Part shown: positions 24,801 through 41,121 of the stretch, in pieces
Numbering within the stretch: the stretch's first letter is position 1
Layout: each line of letters begins with the position of its first letter
NCBI RefSeq assembly: GCF_037975245.1
Contig: NC_092576.1
Coordinates: 9,565,501-9,629,500 of the forward strand
Direction of reading: 5' to 3'
DNA: 64,000 bases
Origin: Apostichopus japonicus
Taxonomy: Eukaryota; Echinodermata; Holothuroidea; Aspidochirotida; Stichopodidae
Made by a program: the position numbers and the translations under genes
The notes under the pieces: model-generated
Seen by the model: only the letters and a program-made list of their open reading frames with translations
What the model was told of the DNA's origin: nothing
Database searches by the model: none

Positions 24801-25923
24801 ACGAATGTTTCAAAGCTTTATACATGACCACACAGCTTTGATAACGATGGCCTTGTAATCAGAGATAATTATAGCTGTGATAGAAAGTCTTATTCGACAA
24901 CAAGATGATTTATAACAGATCCTTACAGACTTTGTAATATACAACTTATCAATCACAATTTGCATACACTTTGGTCAAATTCTTGCACAAAGCTTTTGCA
25001 TGGGAACTTTCAAGAAGCATTAAACCAATCAGCTTACTGCACCTACAGCAGTCATCCAATCAGCTTAATGCACCTGTAGCATTAAACCAATCAGCTTACA
25101 CCACCTGCCAACTGCCGGGCAGCATTCAACCAATCAGCTCACTGCACCTGCCTAATCATTTGACATACAGTTTACTGTACCTTCAATCATATGCAACATC
25201 ATCACACAGCCAAAAATCTTAAAATACGAAGAAAAAAAACCCCAGAATAATCATAAAAATAAAAATGTGCATTATTACCAACAAGTCATATTTGCAAGAA
25301 GAAAATTAGAAAGGTTTTGAAAAGGCTAATTTTACTGTAAAAATACCTTTCAACATCAAACAAGAAAAAAAAGGAAAAAAGGACCCACAAAAAAAACCCA
25401 TTGCATCCAAATTGAACGGTTCACTGAGATCCAACGACTAAATTTTGCCCTCTTACCAACTGTACAACTTTATCGTCACCCCCACAGCAGCTGATATAGC
25501 TACCAAATTTCCTCTCAATGCCTATCATACATATTTTGTGTTTTACACTGTTGTAACTGAAAACCAAACGTTACAACACAGAGTTCATTCAACTACAAAC
25601 AAGAAATACAATGAGAGGAGAGGAGAGGGAAGGGGGGGAGGGCTGCTTTAAGATTGACCAAATCTCCAAAACGGTCAAAGGTCAAAATACTCAAATTCAC
25701 CAAACTGAATAAGCTGCATTTAGGTTCAGATAAAAAAGTGCACAAAAATTGAACCTTCCATTTCCTCCCCCTCCACCCACTCTTCTTCCCCGCCCCCCCC
25801 CCCCCAAACCACAATTTCCAAGGGAAAAAATATGCTTCTTTTTCTCTTCTTATAAATGCTAAACATTCATATTTTGATATGCAAATGATGAAACACACAA
25901 CCACAACCAATCTCTAATGTGGA
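21870..25923 (-). other. No exon; candidate long 3' UTR of ARF6
   Basis: This 4-kb stretch lies directly downstream of the minus-strand ARF6 stop and has no recognisable exon. It is AT-rich with many A and T runs. On the minus strand an AATAAA hexamer occurs near 22053-22058. A long 3' UTR ending around there is possible but inferred. A CCAATCAGC repeat lies at 25015-25150. Confidence 0.3.
25015..25150 (+). repeat. Four-copy repeat carrying CCAATCAGCT
   Basis: CCAATCAGCT occurs four times at roughly 30-50 bp spacing, each time followed by a variant of TACTGCACCT. CCAAT is the NF-Y binding core. Whether the repeat has any regulatory role is unknown. Confidence 0.75.
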
Positions 25924-30069
<4,146 letters not shown>

Positions 30070-30822
30070 GGTGTCTACAGTTTGTATGTTTAATGCAAAA
30101 CCTGCAAAACGGTAGTGACCATATCACCACCAGTGAAATCTGCTGATCTTCTGATGCTCCGGACTGGAAAGCGAATCCTTTTGAAGAAAAGAAAGAAAAT
30201 TGATAAAATCTACACCCAAAAGTTTGAACTTAATGAGAGAATAATTCAATACAGTTCCACATTAGTAAGACTGCTATATTAATGGATAAATTGCTACACA
30301 AATTTGTATTGTGTTGTATCGAACATGGTTCTCATACCCAGAACTGTACACAGGTAGCACACACTTTATGAAGAAAAAAATCCACTAACTTGATTAATTT
30401 GAATATGTTCACAAAATATGAAGACTAGATAAATAATTCCATTCTTTTCAAAGGCAACAGAGTATGCTTCACTTGTAATATACTTTTTTTCACATTTTGT
30501 TTTTTTCTCTCTTGAATTTCTTTTGTTCTTCTTCAATGTATAATTGTGATTTCTTTGTTGTTGAAATGTTTGTGCAATTTCGGTCAGTACCTTCAGTTAA
30601 TGACAGAGTTTGTTGCTTTTCCATTTTAATGGAGACTTGATCAAACTGTGTGCAATATTATTGTATGTGTGTACATGTTAATATATACAGTTTACAGTAG
30701 GAAAGTAGTCCTGTTTTACATTTATCTCTTCTCTCAGTTCTATTTCAAATCCTATTAATAATTTCTAACGCAATTGAAACAACTCTGCAATTTTAACCAC
30801 TGTTTCCTGTTTATGTGGAGAG

Positions 30823-31165
30823 CGTGGTGGTCAAGTGGTTACGGCAGTGGACTTGTGATCTATGGGATTACAGCTTCGAATCCTGGCCAGATCATTGCGT
30901 TGTGTCCTTGGGCAAGGCAATTTATCTCTGTTGCCTCTCTTCACCCAGGTGTATAAATGGGGACCTGTGAGATAAAACTGTCAGTTGGGCGCTGTTTAGC
31001 TGCTGCCATGTGGAGGGGGTTTGTCTCTATGTTTGACAGGTGATCGTTGACCAGGGAAATATTGTTATGTGCCTTGAGCACCGTTTTTGGTGGAAATGTC
31101 TGTGCTTTATAAAAGCTCAATATTATTATTGTTATTATTTTATGTCTTCCTAAAGCTGGTTTCAT
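30823..31165 (+). mobile_element. tRNA-derived SINE (family 1)
   Basis: The head resembles a tRNA promoter: an A-box-like GGTCAAGTGGTTACGGC and a B-box-like GCTTCGAATCCTGGCC. It is followed by a body containing GTGTCCTTGGGCAAGGCA and GTATAAATGGGGACC. The tail has GCTTTATAAAAGCTCAA, then TTATTATTGTTATTATT. A deleted copy lies at 60970-61040. It would be transcribed by RNA polymerase III and moved by LINE machinery. It is not a functional tRNA gene. Confidence 0.85.
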
Positions 31166-32332
31166 ATTACACTGTGCATTCTACAGTTTATCTTTTAAGA
31201 GATCATGATACAGTACAGTATGATAAAAGCTAAACGATGGAGTCAAATAGCTATCAATTTGCTAGACACTAGTAGCCAAGCCACCAGGAACCTACAGTAA
31301 TTTCAACTGTATATTTAAGTCTTCCCCTTTGCCTACTATACATTTCCAGGCCTAACCTTCTCAATAGTAACACTCTAATTGATTGCAAAATTGTTTCTTA
31401 ATTTATCTGGTGCCTCATTATAAGCAGGCATTGGAAATATTTCTAAACTACACGTACATGCCACTTGGTAAGGATGACTAAACTTCTAGTCTACTTTATT
31501 AACATCATTTAATATCACAAATGTCATGTTTTCAGTCTCTGCTGTGGTACAGTAGTTGTACAATGTCCACCATACTTACAGTACACAATAGCCTAGGTAC
31601 AAATGTGCCACTACTGCTTGCAATGTACATTGTAAAAGTTTGCTTCTGTACAAGGCAAATTTGGAAACCTCATCTCTTGAAGGAAACTGACAAGCTGCAT
31701 TAAATTGTAGAAAGCTGTGACTGATTCATTGGGGTGAGGATGACTGTGCTGACTTTGTCCCAAACTATTTCCAATTAATTGACAAGAAAGTCACTACCTT
31801 TGGCAAAGAAAGTACTTCTTCTTCTGTAACATTACTGTGATGTAGCCTACGTTACTACTAGTTACAGTAGGATTGGGCGAACGATTAAGTTTGGCAAAGC
31901 ATACACGCAACCTATGTGTCCAGGTAAGGTAGTTGGATCGTACACTCTTTGTCTTCAAACTTGAGAAAATCTGAACATTCTTTGCAAAAAGAAAATCACT
32001 GTATTGAAGGAGAGCAAACTTATTTCTCAAAGTTGGTATCTTGTGCCATGTTTTTACAAATACTTAACTGATACTAAATATCAGTTTCCTAAATATCAGT
32101 TTCCTGTTATACACTGATACTAAATAGACTAAGCTTTGTTTATTCTCTAGGACTAAAATTCAGCAATTCTTTTGATCCAGTCCACATAACACTAACTAAA
32201 TCCCCATGATGTCTACATGTGGTTCCCATATTTGATCTGACAGAAGAGAGGACTAAGTTTAGGGGCTCTCCCCCTCTTATAAGACGGGGCGAAGGCCGAG
32301 TTTTCAGCTGACGATTTGAAACTCATTGTGTT

Positions 32333-32572
32333 GTTCTAGGAGTGTTAGCTCAGTGGTCAACGCTGGTGCCTTTCAATCATAAGGTCCCGAGTTTGAGTAA
32401 CTCCAAGATTAATGTATGTCGTCCAGTTACAGACTTTTTGACAATTCATAATCATGGACGTTACATATGAATCTTAGAGACTGACTTCGGTCAGCTTGCC
32501 ACTTAGTTGGCTTCTTCGCAAGTTCCTGCTTGCAGGAGGATCTAAAATACATACATTCATACATACAATAAA
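32333..32572 (+). mobile_element. tRNA-derived SINE (family 2), copy 1
   Basis: The head TTAGCTCAGTGGTCAACG (A box) and a decayed B box near 32388 are followed by a body containing TTAATGTATGTCGTCCAGTT and GACTGACTTCGGTCAGCTTG. The tail is ATACATACATTCATAC-like. It matches 36643-36872 over nearly its full length. Confidence 0.88.
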
Positions 32573-33762
32573 ATGAATGACCGGAATGATATGTCAGGGA
32601 GATTGGTTGAGCACAGTTTTTTTGAAAATTAATACTGTAGCATCCAGGTTGCTAAAGGTCCATGTGAGATGAAAGAAATTATAACTCAAAGGCCAAACAT
32701 TTTGTATCAACTTATTTTCATTCTTGTAAAGATTGCATCATTTATTCCCTTTTTTTTTTGGCAATTGACTTAATATTTCTTCACTTTGCTTCAGGGGTGA
32801 ACTTGCCATGAACCTGGATAGGCCTATGTTGGTTTGAATGTATTATTGACATCTTAAGCAATGTTAGTCTACCACAATAAAAATATGTGTTGAATACCCA
32901 TTTTGTTATGGCAAAAACATTTTCATATGACCTTGAATTTGGTACTTGAAGCACCAACTGCACAATGGTCTTATGCTAATTTCTGCACAAAATGTATCTG
33001 AAACATTATGTTTGCCACAAATATACCCCTCACTCCTTTTGAGTTTCCCATAATAAAAAAATGATGTCTGTGCCTAGGCCTACATTAGCCTAGGTATGAA
33101 CAAACACTGTGAAACAGTTAGGTTTAAGCCTACTTAATTAATTTTCTTTTGGTTATATTTCATTAGATACAATAATAAATTAGGAGCAACGAGGAGAAGA
33201 TACTGAACATACTGCGATAACTAAACTAGCCTACACTTCAAGTTACTGTTGGTAAAATGCCTTCTCTAACTTAAGAGCCTTAGGCTAACTACTTACATAG
33301 CCTAAGCATGTCCTCATTAATATATGATAATACATTATGGTTAAGTTAAGTGTAACTTACAATTCAGCCAAAAATTAGAAGTTGAACTTGAAGTAGGCCC
33401 CTATAGGCCTATGCGTAACTTAATGTTACTTGTTAGGCCTAACTCAGGAAGAACAGCCATAGCACATATCCAATTAAAGTGAACAGGAAATGCTGTATTG
33501 CTCAACTTACAAAACCAATCGCTTGAAAAGTTGAAGGTTCTGTCGCTGCTTTTGGGTAGTGGCTGTACTAGTACTACTGTACATAAACTTCAAGTGTGAA
33601 TTCGGCCAAGACTATCGTTAAACTTAGTAATACTAGTACACAACAACGGGTCGCAATTTAGGCTAAGCCGCCCACAGTACAAACTTATGATTTAGTATAG
33701 GCCCAACGTTGTCCCTAGCCTAACTTAGGACTAACTCAACTGGGTAATGTTGTAACACTTAC

Positions 33763-34025
33763 ACATGCACACTTCTAAAGTTAGGACACCAACTTCCGGG
33801 AAATGTGACCGAGAAACGTGGTTCTTGAACAAAAGATATCCTGCTACAAAACAACTCGTTCAATTTTTACATCGATTTACAGTGCCATCTCGTAAAATGA
33901 AGTTCACTGGTCTTCTGGGGAAGCTAGTCATGAAGTTACACCCCTCTTATCCTAAAGTGGTTTACGGTCACAGTGTGTAACTCAAACGGCGGTTTCTCTG
34001 ACCTCTTCACGGAAGTGCCAGGTGA
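33763..34025 (-). promoter_or_regulatory. Candidate promoter or first exon of ARF6
   Basis: This stretch is GC-richer than its surroundings. It holds two ETS-like cores, ACTTCCGGG near 33792 and ACGGAAGTG near 34009. On the minus strand a consensus donor GTAAGT begins at 33762. Together these fit a minus-strand untranslated first exon for ARF6, 3.7 kb upstream of its coding start. This is inference from motifs and position only. Confidence 0.25.
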
Positions 34026-34663
34026 CATATTTAAGAGCTAGCTGTAATGCAATAAATATTCATTGGAAAATATAGTATGCATTTCTGTGAAAAGATGAAA
34101 AATAATACGTGATATGTCATCTTGTATTATTTAAATAGCAAAGGAGAACATTCTATGAGGATTTATTAAAGCCATTGTATGTATTCAGTTCCATGTTACT
34201 TGGCCATATTGTTGTTACAATGTAAACAATTACGCTTGCTAACATTTTCGTACCAGAAGGCTTTCACCCCCTTCTATTGAGTGATTAATCTCAGCATTTC
34301 ATTCCCCTAAATTTGGCATTGTTTCAATATTTTCCAAGTCCACTTAACTGTATTTGAATCGAAGGTTTCTTACGGTATTTCAGTTATCGAACGCCATGAA
34401 CGACTTAATCAAAACCAGATCAAATGTAAACATCCGTGAAGCCAAAGGACGCAATCGGTATGATTAGAAAATACGCTAGAATGCCACACTAACTATTGCA
34501 ACCTAGATAACGTCTCCACAAACAAATTGAATAGATGTCAAATTTTAAAATTATCCACTTCCTTCAAAAGTATGCTTGGAAAGAAAACAAGTCAACCAGA
34601 TCTCTAACACCTCAGGCCGTCCTTTATGGTCATCCGTGCGTATAAGCTATCAAAAAACGGTAT

Positions 34664-35249
34664 CCAGTCAAAACGTCCCTTTACCAAAACGTCCCCGCTT
34701 TTTTAGACCAAAACGTCCCCGCTTTTTACCAAAACGTCCCCGCAGTCAAAACGTCCCCGTCTGTCAAAACGTCCCCGCTTTTATAAGCAGTTGGAATGCA
34801 AGTGTGGATGTTTTTAGTTCAAATCAAAGAGGTAAGATAATATAAATAGAAAAGGGAATGCAAGAGGGATGTAGGGTAATAGGATTTTTTTTCTTCTTCA
34901 ATAAACGATAAGTGATTTCACTCAATTTAAAATATCATATAATTATGTATTGTATAGTATACTCATTCAAATTCTTTTTTAATTCCTCTTGTATGATATT
35001 GTTTGTTTTCCTTAATTCGTTAATTCACTGATAGACATTTAGCGTATACCTTTTTCATACCAAATATAATTAAACGAAATAGTCCTTCATGATTTATTTA
35101 GCGCCTGTAATCCAACTTGCATGCCGATAACTATTCACAACTATGACTGAATGTGATAGACGGGGACGTTTTGACCAACGGGGACGTTTTGACCAAAAGC
35201 GGGGACGTTTTGATAGGGGGTCATTTTGGTAAAGGGACGTTTTGACTGG
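34664..35249. mobile_element. Non-autonomous DNA element with reiterated AAAACGTCCCC ends
   Basis: The outer ends CCAGTCAAAACGTCCCTTT (left) and AAAGGGACGTTTTGACTGG (right) are perfect 19-bp inverted repeats. Just inside each end, AAAACGTCCCCG or its complement recurs: several copies at 34690-34780 and three at 35160-35210. TA lies close to both outer borders. The interior is AT-rich without a gene. Arrays of short motifs at both ends look like multiple transposase binding sites. I cannot name the superfamily. Confidence 0.75.
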
Positions 35250-36640
35250 TAAGCCAAAAAACTGCGTGAGTCTTTCTGTGTGTGTTTTTGTGTATGTGGG
35301 GTGGTTGGTCGGAAATCACGGTGGGCAGTCTGGAGGCTACCCCACTCTGAAAATTTACTTCTGAAGATGTTACGGTGGCCAATGTGGGACATCGTCTATT
35401 TCAAGAATGTTTCTCAAAACTTGGACTAGGCCTATTTCATTTCACACAAAATTTCAGCATTTCTCTCGATATTTCTTTTAGGAATTTTATATATTTGTTT
35501 TCATATCAGAAGTCAGCATTATTTCAGTCTGAAAATGTCGGACTTCGATGTAGGCCTAAAAGCTCGACATTTCGACAGTGTTATTTCAAAATGTCAATCA
35601 TTTTGTTTCAAACATTCGTCTATATACTTAAACTTCAGCCTTCGAAATTGCGAACTTATGAGAGGGGGGAGGGGGGAGGGGGATCGAAAACGAACTATGA
35701 GGTATGTGACACATAAACTAAAATCATTTGATTTTTTGGCACTCCAATTTTCGCTAATGCAAAGGATCTCGCTGGATGATCCAGCACTGATGTGAAGTGC
35801 ATCGCTATATATAGTTCCAAAGGACGGGGACGGGGGGAGGGGTTGGTGGGGGTTGTTACGTTTACCCCTAAATTTCAAAGTGGGGGAGGGAAATCCCGAT
35901 TGGTACCTATGCCACCTTGGTAATCTACCATAATTCAGCCGTGTATTTAACATAATTATTTCTTGAAACCACAGAAACAAATGTTTGATTTTCTTATGAA
36001 TATTGGTATGCATGTATGTTTTATGCAAGGAGGTCATGCAAGGAGTTGTGTGCATACACTGCTGTGCAATGAACTTAAACGAAGTACAGTCTAGCCATTT
36101 CAATACTTCCGCAACGTTGTAGAGTAATTTCTTATAAACATACGTCACTTCTAACGAAATGTACTACATGGACTGATCTAACAGTATGTGGTTCTTATTT
36201 TTTTCCTGGGAGTATATATCAAACAATGATTCGTTTGTGTCGATTCGTCCTTTCTATTAAATGCCCTATTGAAGATACCAAGACTAGGGTTTTCCGGGCC
36301 CCTGCCCTTTAGGGACATGGAACACCCCACCCCACCCCACCCTACACACACACACACCTAACTCTGCATCGCATGTCACCAATGTGATAGGGGGACAAGC
36401 CTGATCGAGCTGTGCAAAACACTGCTCCTGCAGGTTAGACAAAAGAAGAAAAAGCAGGCGAGTAAAATAAAGCAGGCGAGTAAAATTAACAAGGCAGAAT
36501 AGGAGAAAAGAATTAAGGCAATCAAATCATTCTCAGACAGTAAGCGTTTTCAAACCATAGACAAAAGTAAAACTAGTGTCAGCCAGAGGAGGCTGCACCA
36601 TCCCTGGTAATACCACCCTCTTAGGAGTACCTACACATAT
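35250..36640. other. No gene recognised
   Basis: The stretch contains poly-G and CACA runs and a 184-codon minus-strand frame (35594-36148) with no recognisable domain or splice context. I treat that frame as chance. Confidence 0.45.
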
Positions 36641-36642
36641 AT

Positions 36643-36872
36643 TGTGGAGTGCATGGTAGCTCAGTGGTTAACGCCGGTGCCTTCCAATCATAAGGTCCCG
36701 GTTCGAGTCACTCCAAGATTAATGTATGTCGTCCAGTTACAGGGTTGTTGACAATTGGCAATTCATAATCATGTACGTTAAATATGAATGTAAGAGACTG
36801 ACTTCGGTCAGCTTGCGGCTTTGATAAGCCATTAAGGCTTCTTCGCGAGGATCTAAATACCGAAAAAAAGAC
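36643..36872 (+). mobile_element. tRNA-derived SINE (family 2), copy 2
   Basis: It has an intact A box (GGTAGCTCAGTGGTTAACG) and B box (CCGGTTCGAGTCACTCC). The body shares TTAATGTATGTCGTCCAGTT and GACTGACTTCGGTCAGCTTG with copy 1 at 32333-32572. It ends in ATCTAAATACCGAAAAAAAG. Copy 2 is better preserved than copy 1. Confidence 0.9.
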
Positions 36873-37126
36873 ATATAGAAGTAGTCACTTCCCTGTGGCT
36901 GGGCTGTTACCCGAAAGTAAATTTGTCTGGAGAACCCTCATACCCCTAAATCCGGATTTGGCTTCACTAACCACAGGGCCACACCCTCTCTTTTTAATGA
37001 AACCCTGGATCCGACCCCTAACCCGGTGGTATCCAGGCGACCCGAGACCAGGCTAAGCTAACCTGAATGAAATATCGAACTAGAAATCGGTGGCGCTTTG
37101 TTGTATTTAGATTCGAGTCGGTCTGA

Positions 37127-37134
37127 TGACGTCA
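37127..37134. promoter_or_regulatory. Palindromic CRE (TGACGTCA)
   Basis: A perfect CREB/ATF consensus lies about 230 bp upstream of a plus-strand frame that ends at a consensus donor (37488/37489). It may mark a promoter for a plus-strand transcript such as SHOC2. Confidence 0.35.
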
Positions 37135-37332
37135 TGATGAAGGTCAGATCGTCAAGTTCACCTCTGACATATCGACCTGCTTAAAACACCGAGAGTCTTT
37201 TCGTGGTGACTATATATGGACAAATTTAACAAAGAAATAGATCCATTTATATTTTTAATGATTAAAAAAACATTAATTACACCATAAATAAATAACTAGG
37301 TGAGCAAAAAACAAACACCGTTGTGTTTGATT

Positions 37333-37488
37333 TAATTCTGCTAGCTCGGCAACTTTATGTTTTTGTTGAAAGTTCACGCAGAAGACGAAACCTTTCTCTG
37401 GATGTCAGCGAGGCACCGTCGAAATTCTGGTGCAATATTTCACCAATCGCATAATTCTACAACGGATCACCGTTCGCAATCTGAACAG
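37333..37488 (+). other. Candidate first exon of a plus-strand transcript
   Basis: An ATG at 37357 opens 44 codons that run to GAACAG|GTAAAT at 37488/37489. The protein text is not recognisable and may be untranslated. No plus-strand gene other than SHOC2 is seen downstream. A remote untranslated first exon of SHOC2, with a 15-kb intron, would fit the vertebrate layout. This is inference. Confidence 0.25.
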
Positions 37489-37559
37489 GTAAATAATGTG
37501 ATCTTAATTGTCGCTGATCGTGCAAGTTATGACTCTATTTATGGAGATTGAGGATACTT

Positions 37560-38770
37560 TTTGCCGTAGGAACCAATGAATTGTACCACGAACACTAGGT
37601 TGTGCTCATAAGCGCTAAGCCAGTAGGCCTAGGAGAATTATGTGGTGCACATCCATGCACTGGGCTAGGCACTTGGCCTATCACCGTCTCTCTTCTGTAG
37701 TGTGTGCGCTGGTCTAACCTAGTCTATCCTACAGCCTAAATACATTATTTGGCCAAATTAAAAACCTGCTGTAGGCCTACCCAATGTATCATCACTTAGT
37801 AATCCGTAGCATTAATGACGATACACAACATACCTACTAGTATCAGTAAGATATAAGCTAATCTACCTTGAACCAAGTTATACCAGAGGTGGGCCGCGTA
37901 CCTTAGCAGCACTAACAACAGTAACAATTAACATTACCCCAATGCCGACACTAGTGATGGCACTGTGTTAGGCCTGTGGTAGTATATAATTGTGGGATTC
38001 TGCAGTCCCAACATAATTTTATCAGATCTAAAGACGAGAATAAAAAAATCCGGTCACTGAAGTGATTGTCACACAGAATAATATTTTGGTGTTTCTCTCT
38101 TTATTCAATGTGTATATTCATACAATCGTCTTGGGTTAATTGTATTGGCAATATAAAAGAACCATCACTGCATTGTTCCATTGAAAAGTAGTAAAATCAA
38201 CCGCACTTCAGAAGGTAGCATGGTTTGTTCAATTATGACGTGCCTAAGATATGAAGTAACATATTTACTCATTGTCAAATAAATTGTTGTAATTTCTGGC
38301 CTTATCTAGCTTGTTGTAATACATGTATAACAATATGCCACATGAGATCAATATTTTACAAATATTTGTATATACAGTGCTATAATGCCATGTTATGGGA
38401 TGTGTGTGGTTCAGACGACCACGTCCCTCATTGGTTATGTGGCAAGGATCAATGCCAATGTCTGAATATTGTTTAGGTTCTGTAGTTAGGGAGTGTGGGT
38501 TTTAAACAAGTTGCCTAGGTTACTCTTTACTTTCAAAGGCACTTTTTGTGTTGATTTTAATATAAAATTTGCAATATCACATAATTTCAATTTAGTTTAG
38601 CAGTATTATCTAAATTTGATTTCAATTATTTAGTAAAGAAAAAGTCAAAAAATGAATGTTGAACCTTATTGACCTTTTTCTGTTTCATCAGTTTTGAGCA
38701 TATATTTCTTTGTTAAAATTGCCATGTTTGGTCTGTTTTTTTCTCCCCTTTGGTTTTTTTTACATGTTAA
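37560..38770. other. No gene recognised
   Basis: AT-rich sequence without exon-like frames. AGGCCTA words and T runs are frequent. Confidence 0.5.
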
Positions 38771-38779
38771 GTCAAGTCT

Positions 38780-40030
38780 TAATGTGTTCTTAAAGGAAAG
38801 GATTACTTTAGTACAACATGAACTTTGGTGTATTACTGTACAAGTAGACTGTTGAAAACCACTGCTATCAGTTCAGGTTGTATTTCTGCAACACTTCCAG
38901 TTTTTGAGAAACGATCCTTTAAACAGACGAAGTGACTAGACGGTGTATTCTAATATACACAGACCATTAGGTCAGATCCTCAGATGCAAAACTCCAAAGG
39001 TAAACAGGACCTTCATGGCCTCAAATGACATGTTTACAAAGTGCATTATAAATTCTTTCAGGGACTTGCAAATAGATGTTTGATATCATCCACGGATGCA
39101 GGGATGTGCGCACGCCGCTGGCTGTGCGTTGCAGTTTGAATGTCGACCAGCACAAACAGTATTTAAAACATCTCTGCCCGGCACTTTTTTAATGATTAAT
39201 GTAACAAATTTAAGCATTACCAAAACATTGGTGAATACTTTGCACATAAGTTAGCATCAGAATAGCACCATTTGCCATCTAAGCATACTTCATTTTCAAA
39301 AAAAAATCCAAAAGGGAGGGGCAAGTCCAACCCCTGAGACCCCTACCCCAGGATGTGGTCACACTACCACGCAAATCCGCCTGGCACTCAAATATTCTTG
39401 AGCCCATCCCTGTGGATGTTCAGTTGTTCATATATAAAGATGTTAAGAGAACATGTTTTGATTGAGTCTTTGTAATTTTGTAAACCAATGGATTACATCA
39501 ACTTTGAGGCCTGTGTACTAAAGAGCCGACATCATCATTAATTTGGGTTCGTTCCAAAGAATTAGCATACATATTTTGAATGGCATATATTTTGCATAGC
39601 ATAATTAGCATAAGATATCATGTCAGTCAGGAAGAGTACAGTAAGTTGATTTGTCTCAAATATAAGACTGCAGCTAAAGTGGATTTTATCAAACTAATTT
39701 TGGGAATCCATTAAATATGCTTACGAAAAGTTAATATCTCCTCAATTTTGAGTTACAAGCAATTTATGTATAAAATTTGTTATTGCAATGTCATGAAATT
39801 TCAGACAGTCTGCTAGGAGTACAGTTAGCAAAATTTAACAGTATTGTTAGCGTGCGTAATGCAGTTCCAGGAACTTTGTGAAAAAATGATATGATAGTCT
39901 TTTCTAAGTTGGGAAAATTGATGTTTCCTTTCCCCCATTCCCCCTTCGTTTTGGTTTCCAGAAAGGGAAAACTATGGAGTCACTCTTACCGACCAAAGTA
40001 TGCAATGGCTACAATATAACATGTATCATT
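38780..40030 (+). repeat. Diverged duplicate of 51600-52160
   Basis: Matching blocks in the same order include GTTTACAAAG or ACATGACATGTTTAC-like text, a GAGCCGACATCATCA or GAGCCAACTTCATCA pair, and AAAGGGAAAACTATGGAGT with TTACCGACC. It looks like two old copies of one dispersed element. The 39099 element below lies inside this copy. Confidence 0.55.
39099..39412. mobile_element. hAT-like non-autonomous element, weak ends
   Basis: The ends CAGGGATGTGCGCA and TGAGCCCATCCCTG are imperfect inverted repeats with the CAGGGATG start common in hAT elements. I see no clear 8-bp duplication, so confidence is modest. Confidence 0.4.
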
Positions 40031-40539
40031 CTCTAAAATTATTACTATTATCAGATTATTAGATTCGTCCAACACGGCAGGATACAGAAACGTATTCAAA
40101 GCTGGAGCCAAAGTGAATTAATCAGGTTACAAATCCGGAGTCTATGCATGCTAAGTTCTTCAATACCGCCCCCACTATCATTCGGGAAACATTTCATACT
40201 GTAGTATTAATTAAAATGGGAAACACTTCCTTTGTAAGGTTCCCCAAAAATTTTGAAAGTACCAGCTTGCAAATTATCGAACTTAGCTGGGTTTACAGTG
40301 TACCCATCTGCAAATTGCATTGCACAGAACAAAGACAACTATATGGAAATTGGGCTTGCCAAGCTGATAACCTGTAGAGTATGTTGTTATATGGGACTAT
40401 ATATATGGAAATGTCCTAGCACATTGGATGTCCAATCCAAAGCTGCATGCCCTTTGTGTAGATTTGGCGTCTTCTCTCTTTGAGGTCTTGGTAAATGTCT
40501 TTGACTGTGGGTACTTAATATTCATGAATTTAAAATTCC

Positions 40540-40705
40540 TTTTTTCAATTTTGATGAAATGTGTGCAGAGAATAACGACAGAGTATGAGATGGTTTAGCA
40601 AGTCATACCACTCTACTGTAAGTTCCATTCAATCAACTATACTGTCCTGTATCTAGAGTTAAGGATAAGATATTTGAGATTTTACAACTATTAAACAGAT
40701 TTAAC
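40540..40705 (+). repeat. Left arm of a long inverted repeat pair
   Basis: It is the inverted counterpart of 42315-42490. Shared blocks are GACAGAGTATGAGATGGTT, CCACTCTACTGTA and AAGGATAAGATATTTGAGAT. The arms lie about 1.6 kb apart. Confidence 0.75.
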
Positions 40706-40803
40706 AAAATAGTTTTGCTCAATTCAGATTATAGTGTACAACTGTAACAATGTCTGCCACTGGAGTATTCAGATGGAATGTTTACAATTTCTACATACAT
40801 ACA

Positions 40804-41121
40804 CAGGGATGTGCCCAGGATTTCCTGAGTGCCGGGTATACTGATCGCCGTCCTGGGCGAGGGGTCTAAGGGGAGGGGGGTGTCCCCTCCCCTTTGAGAA
40901 TTTTTTTTCGATTTTTCAAGACCTGTGCTCAGATGCCAAATGCTGGCACTTGTGTACTGTAGCTTTTGAAGCACATACACAAGTACTACTGTAGTTTTGC
41001 TAACAATTTATATTTTTTAATATTTTTTTCATACGGGATTCATGAGTTTTAAGACAGTGCTGGGCGGTAATTTTTAGTGCTGGATGGGGCCGCCCAGTGC
41101 CGCCCAGCGTGGGCACATCCC
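40804..41121. mobile_element. hAT-like non-autonomous element, about 318 bp
   Basis: The left end CAGGGATGTGCCCA and the right end TGGGCACATCCC are inverted repeats. The flanks TACATACA and TACATACC match at 7 of 8 positions, consistent with an aged 8-bp duplication. It has GC-rich ends and no transposase. Confidence 0.6.

Larger units (their letters stand above)
30070..33750 (-). other. ARF6 5' flank: possible UTR, no other gene
   Basis: Upstream of the ARF6 start, a minus-strand acceptor-like CTTTCCAG (near 30163-30170) could begin the 5' UTR of the coding exon. No further exon can be assigned. Two SINEs lie at 30823-31165 and 32333-32572. The rest is AT-rich, with many TAGGCCTA words around 33.0-33.5 kb. 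Confidence 0.35.

Noticed and set aside
33765-33980. 71-codon plus-strand frame
   Set aside because: No recognisable protein; it overlaps the candidate ARF6 promoter region and lacks supporting splice sites.
35594-36148. 184-codon minus-strand frame, the longest outside repeats
   Set aside because: No domain, no splice context, runs over a poly-C/G stretch and has AT-driven composition; likely chance.
32333-36872. tRNA genes at the two sequences with A and B boxes
   Set aside because: The tRNA-like heads are fused to a shared non-tRNA body and A-rich tails, and occur in copies; they are SINEs.
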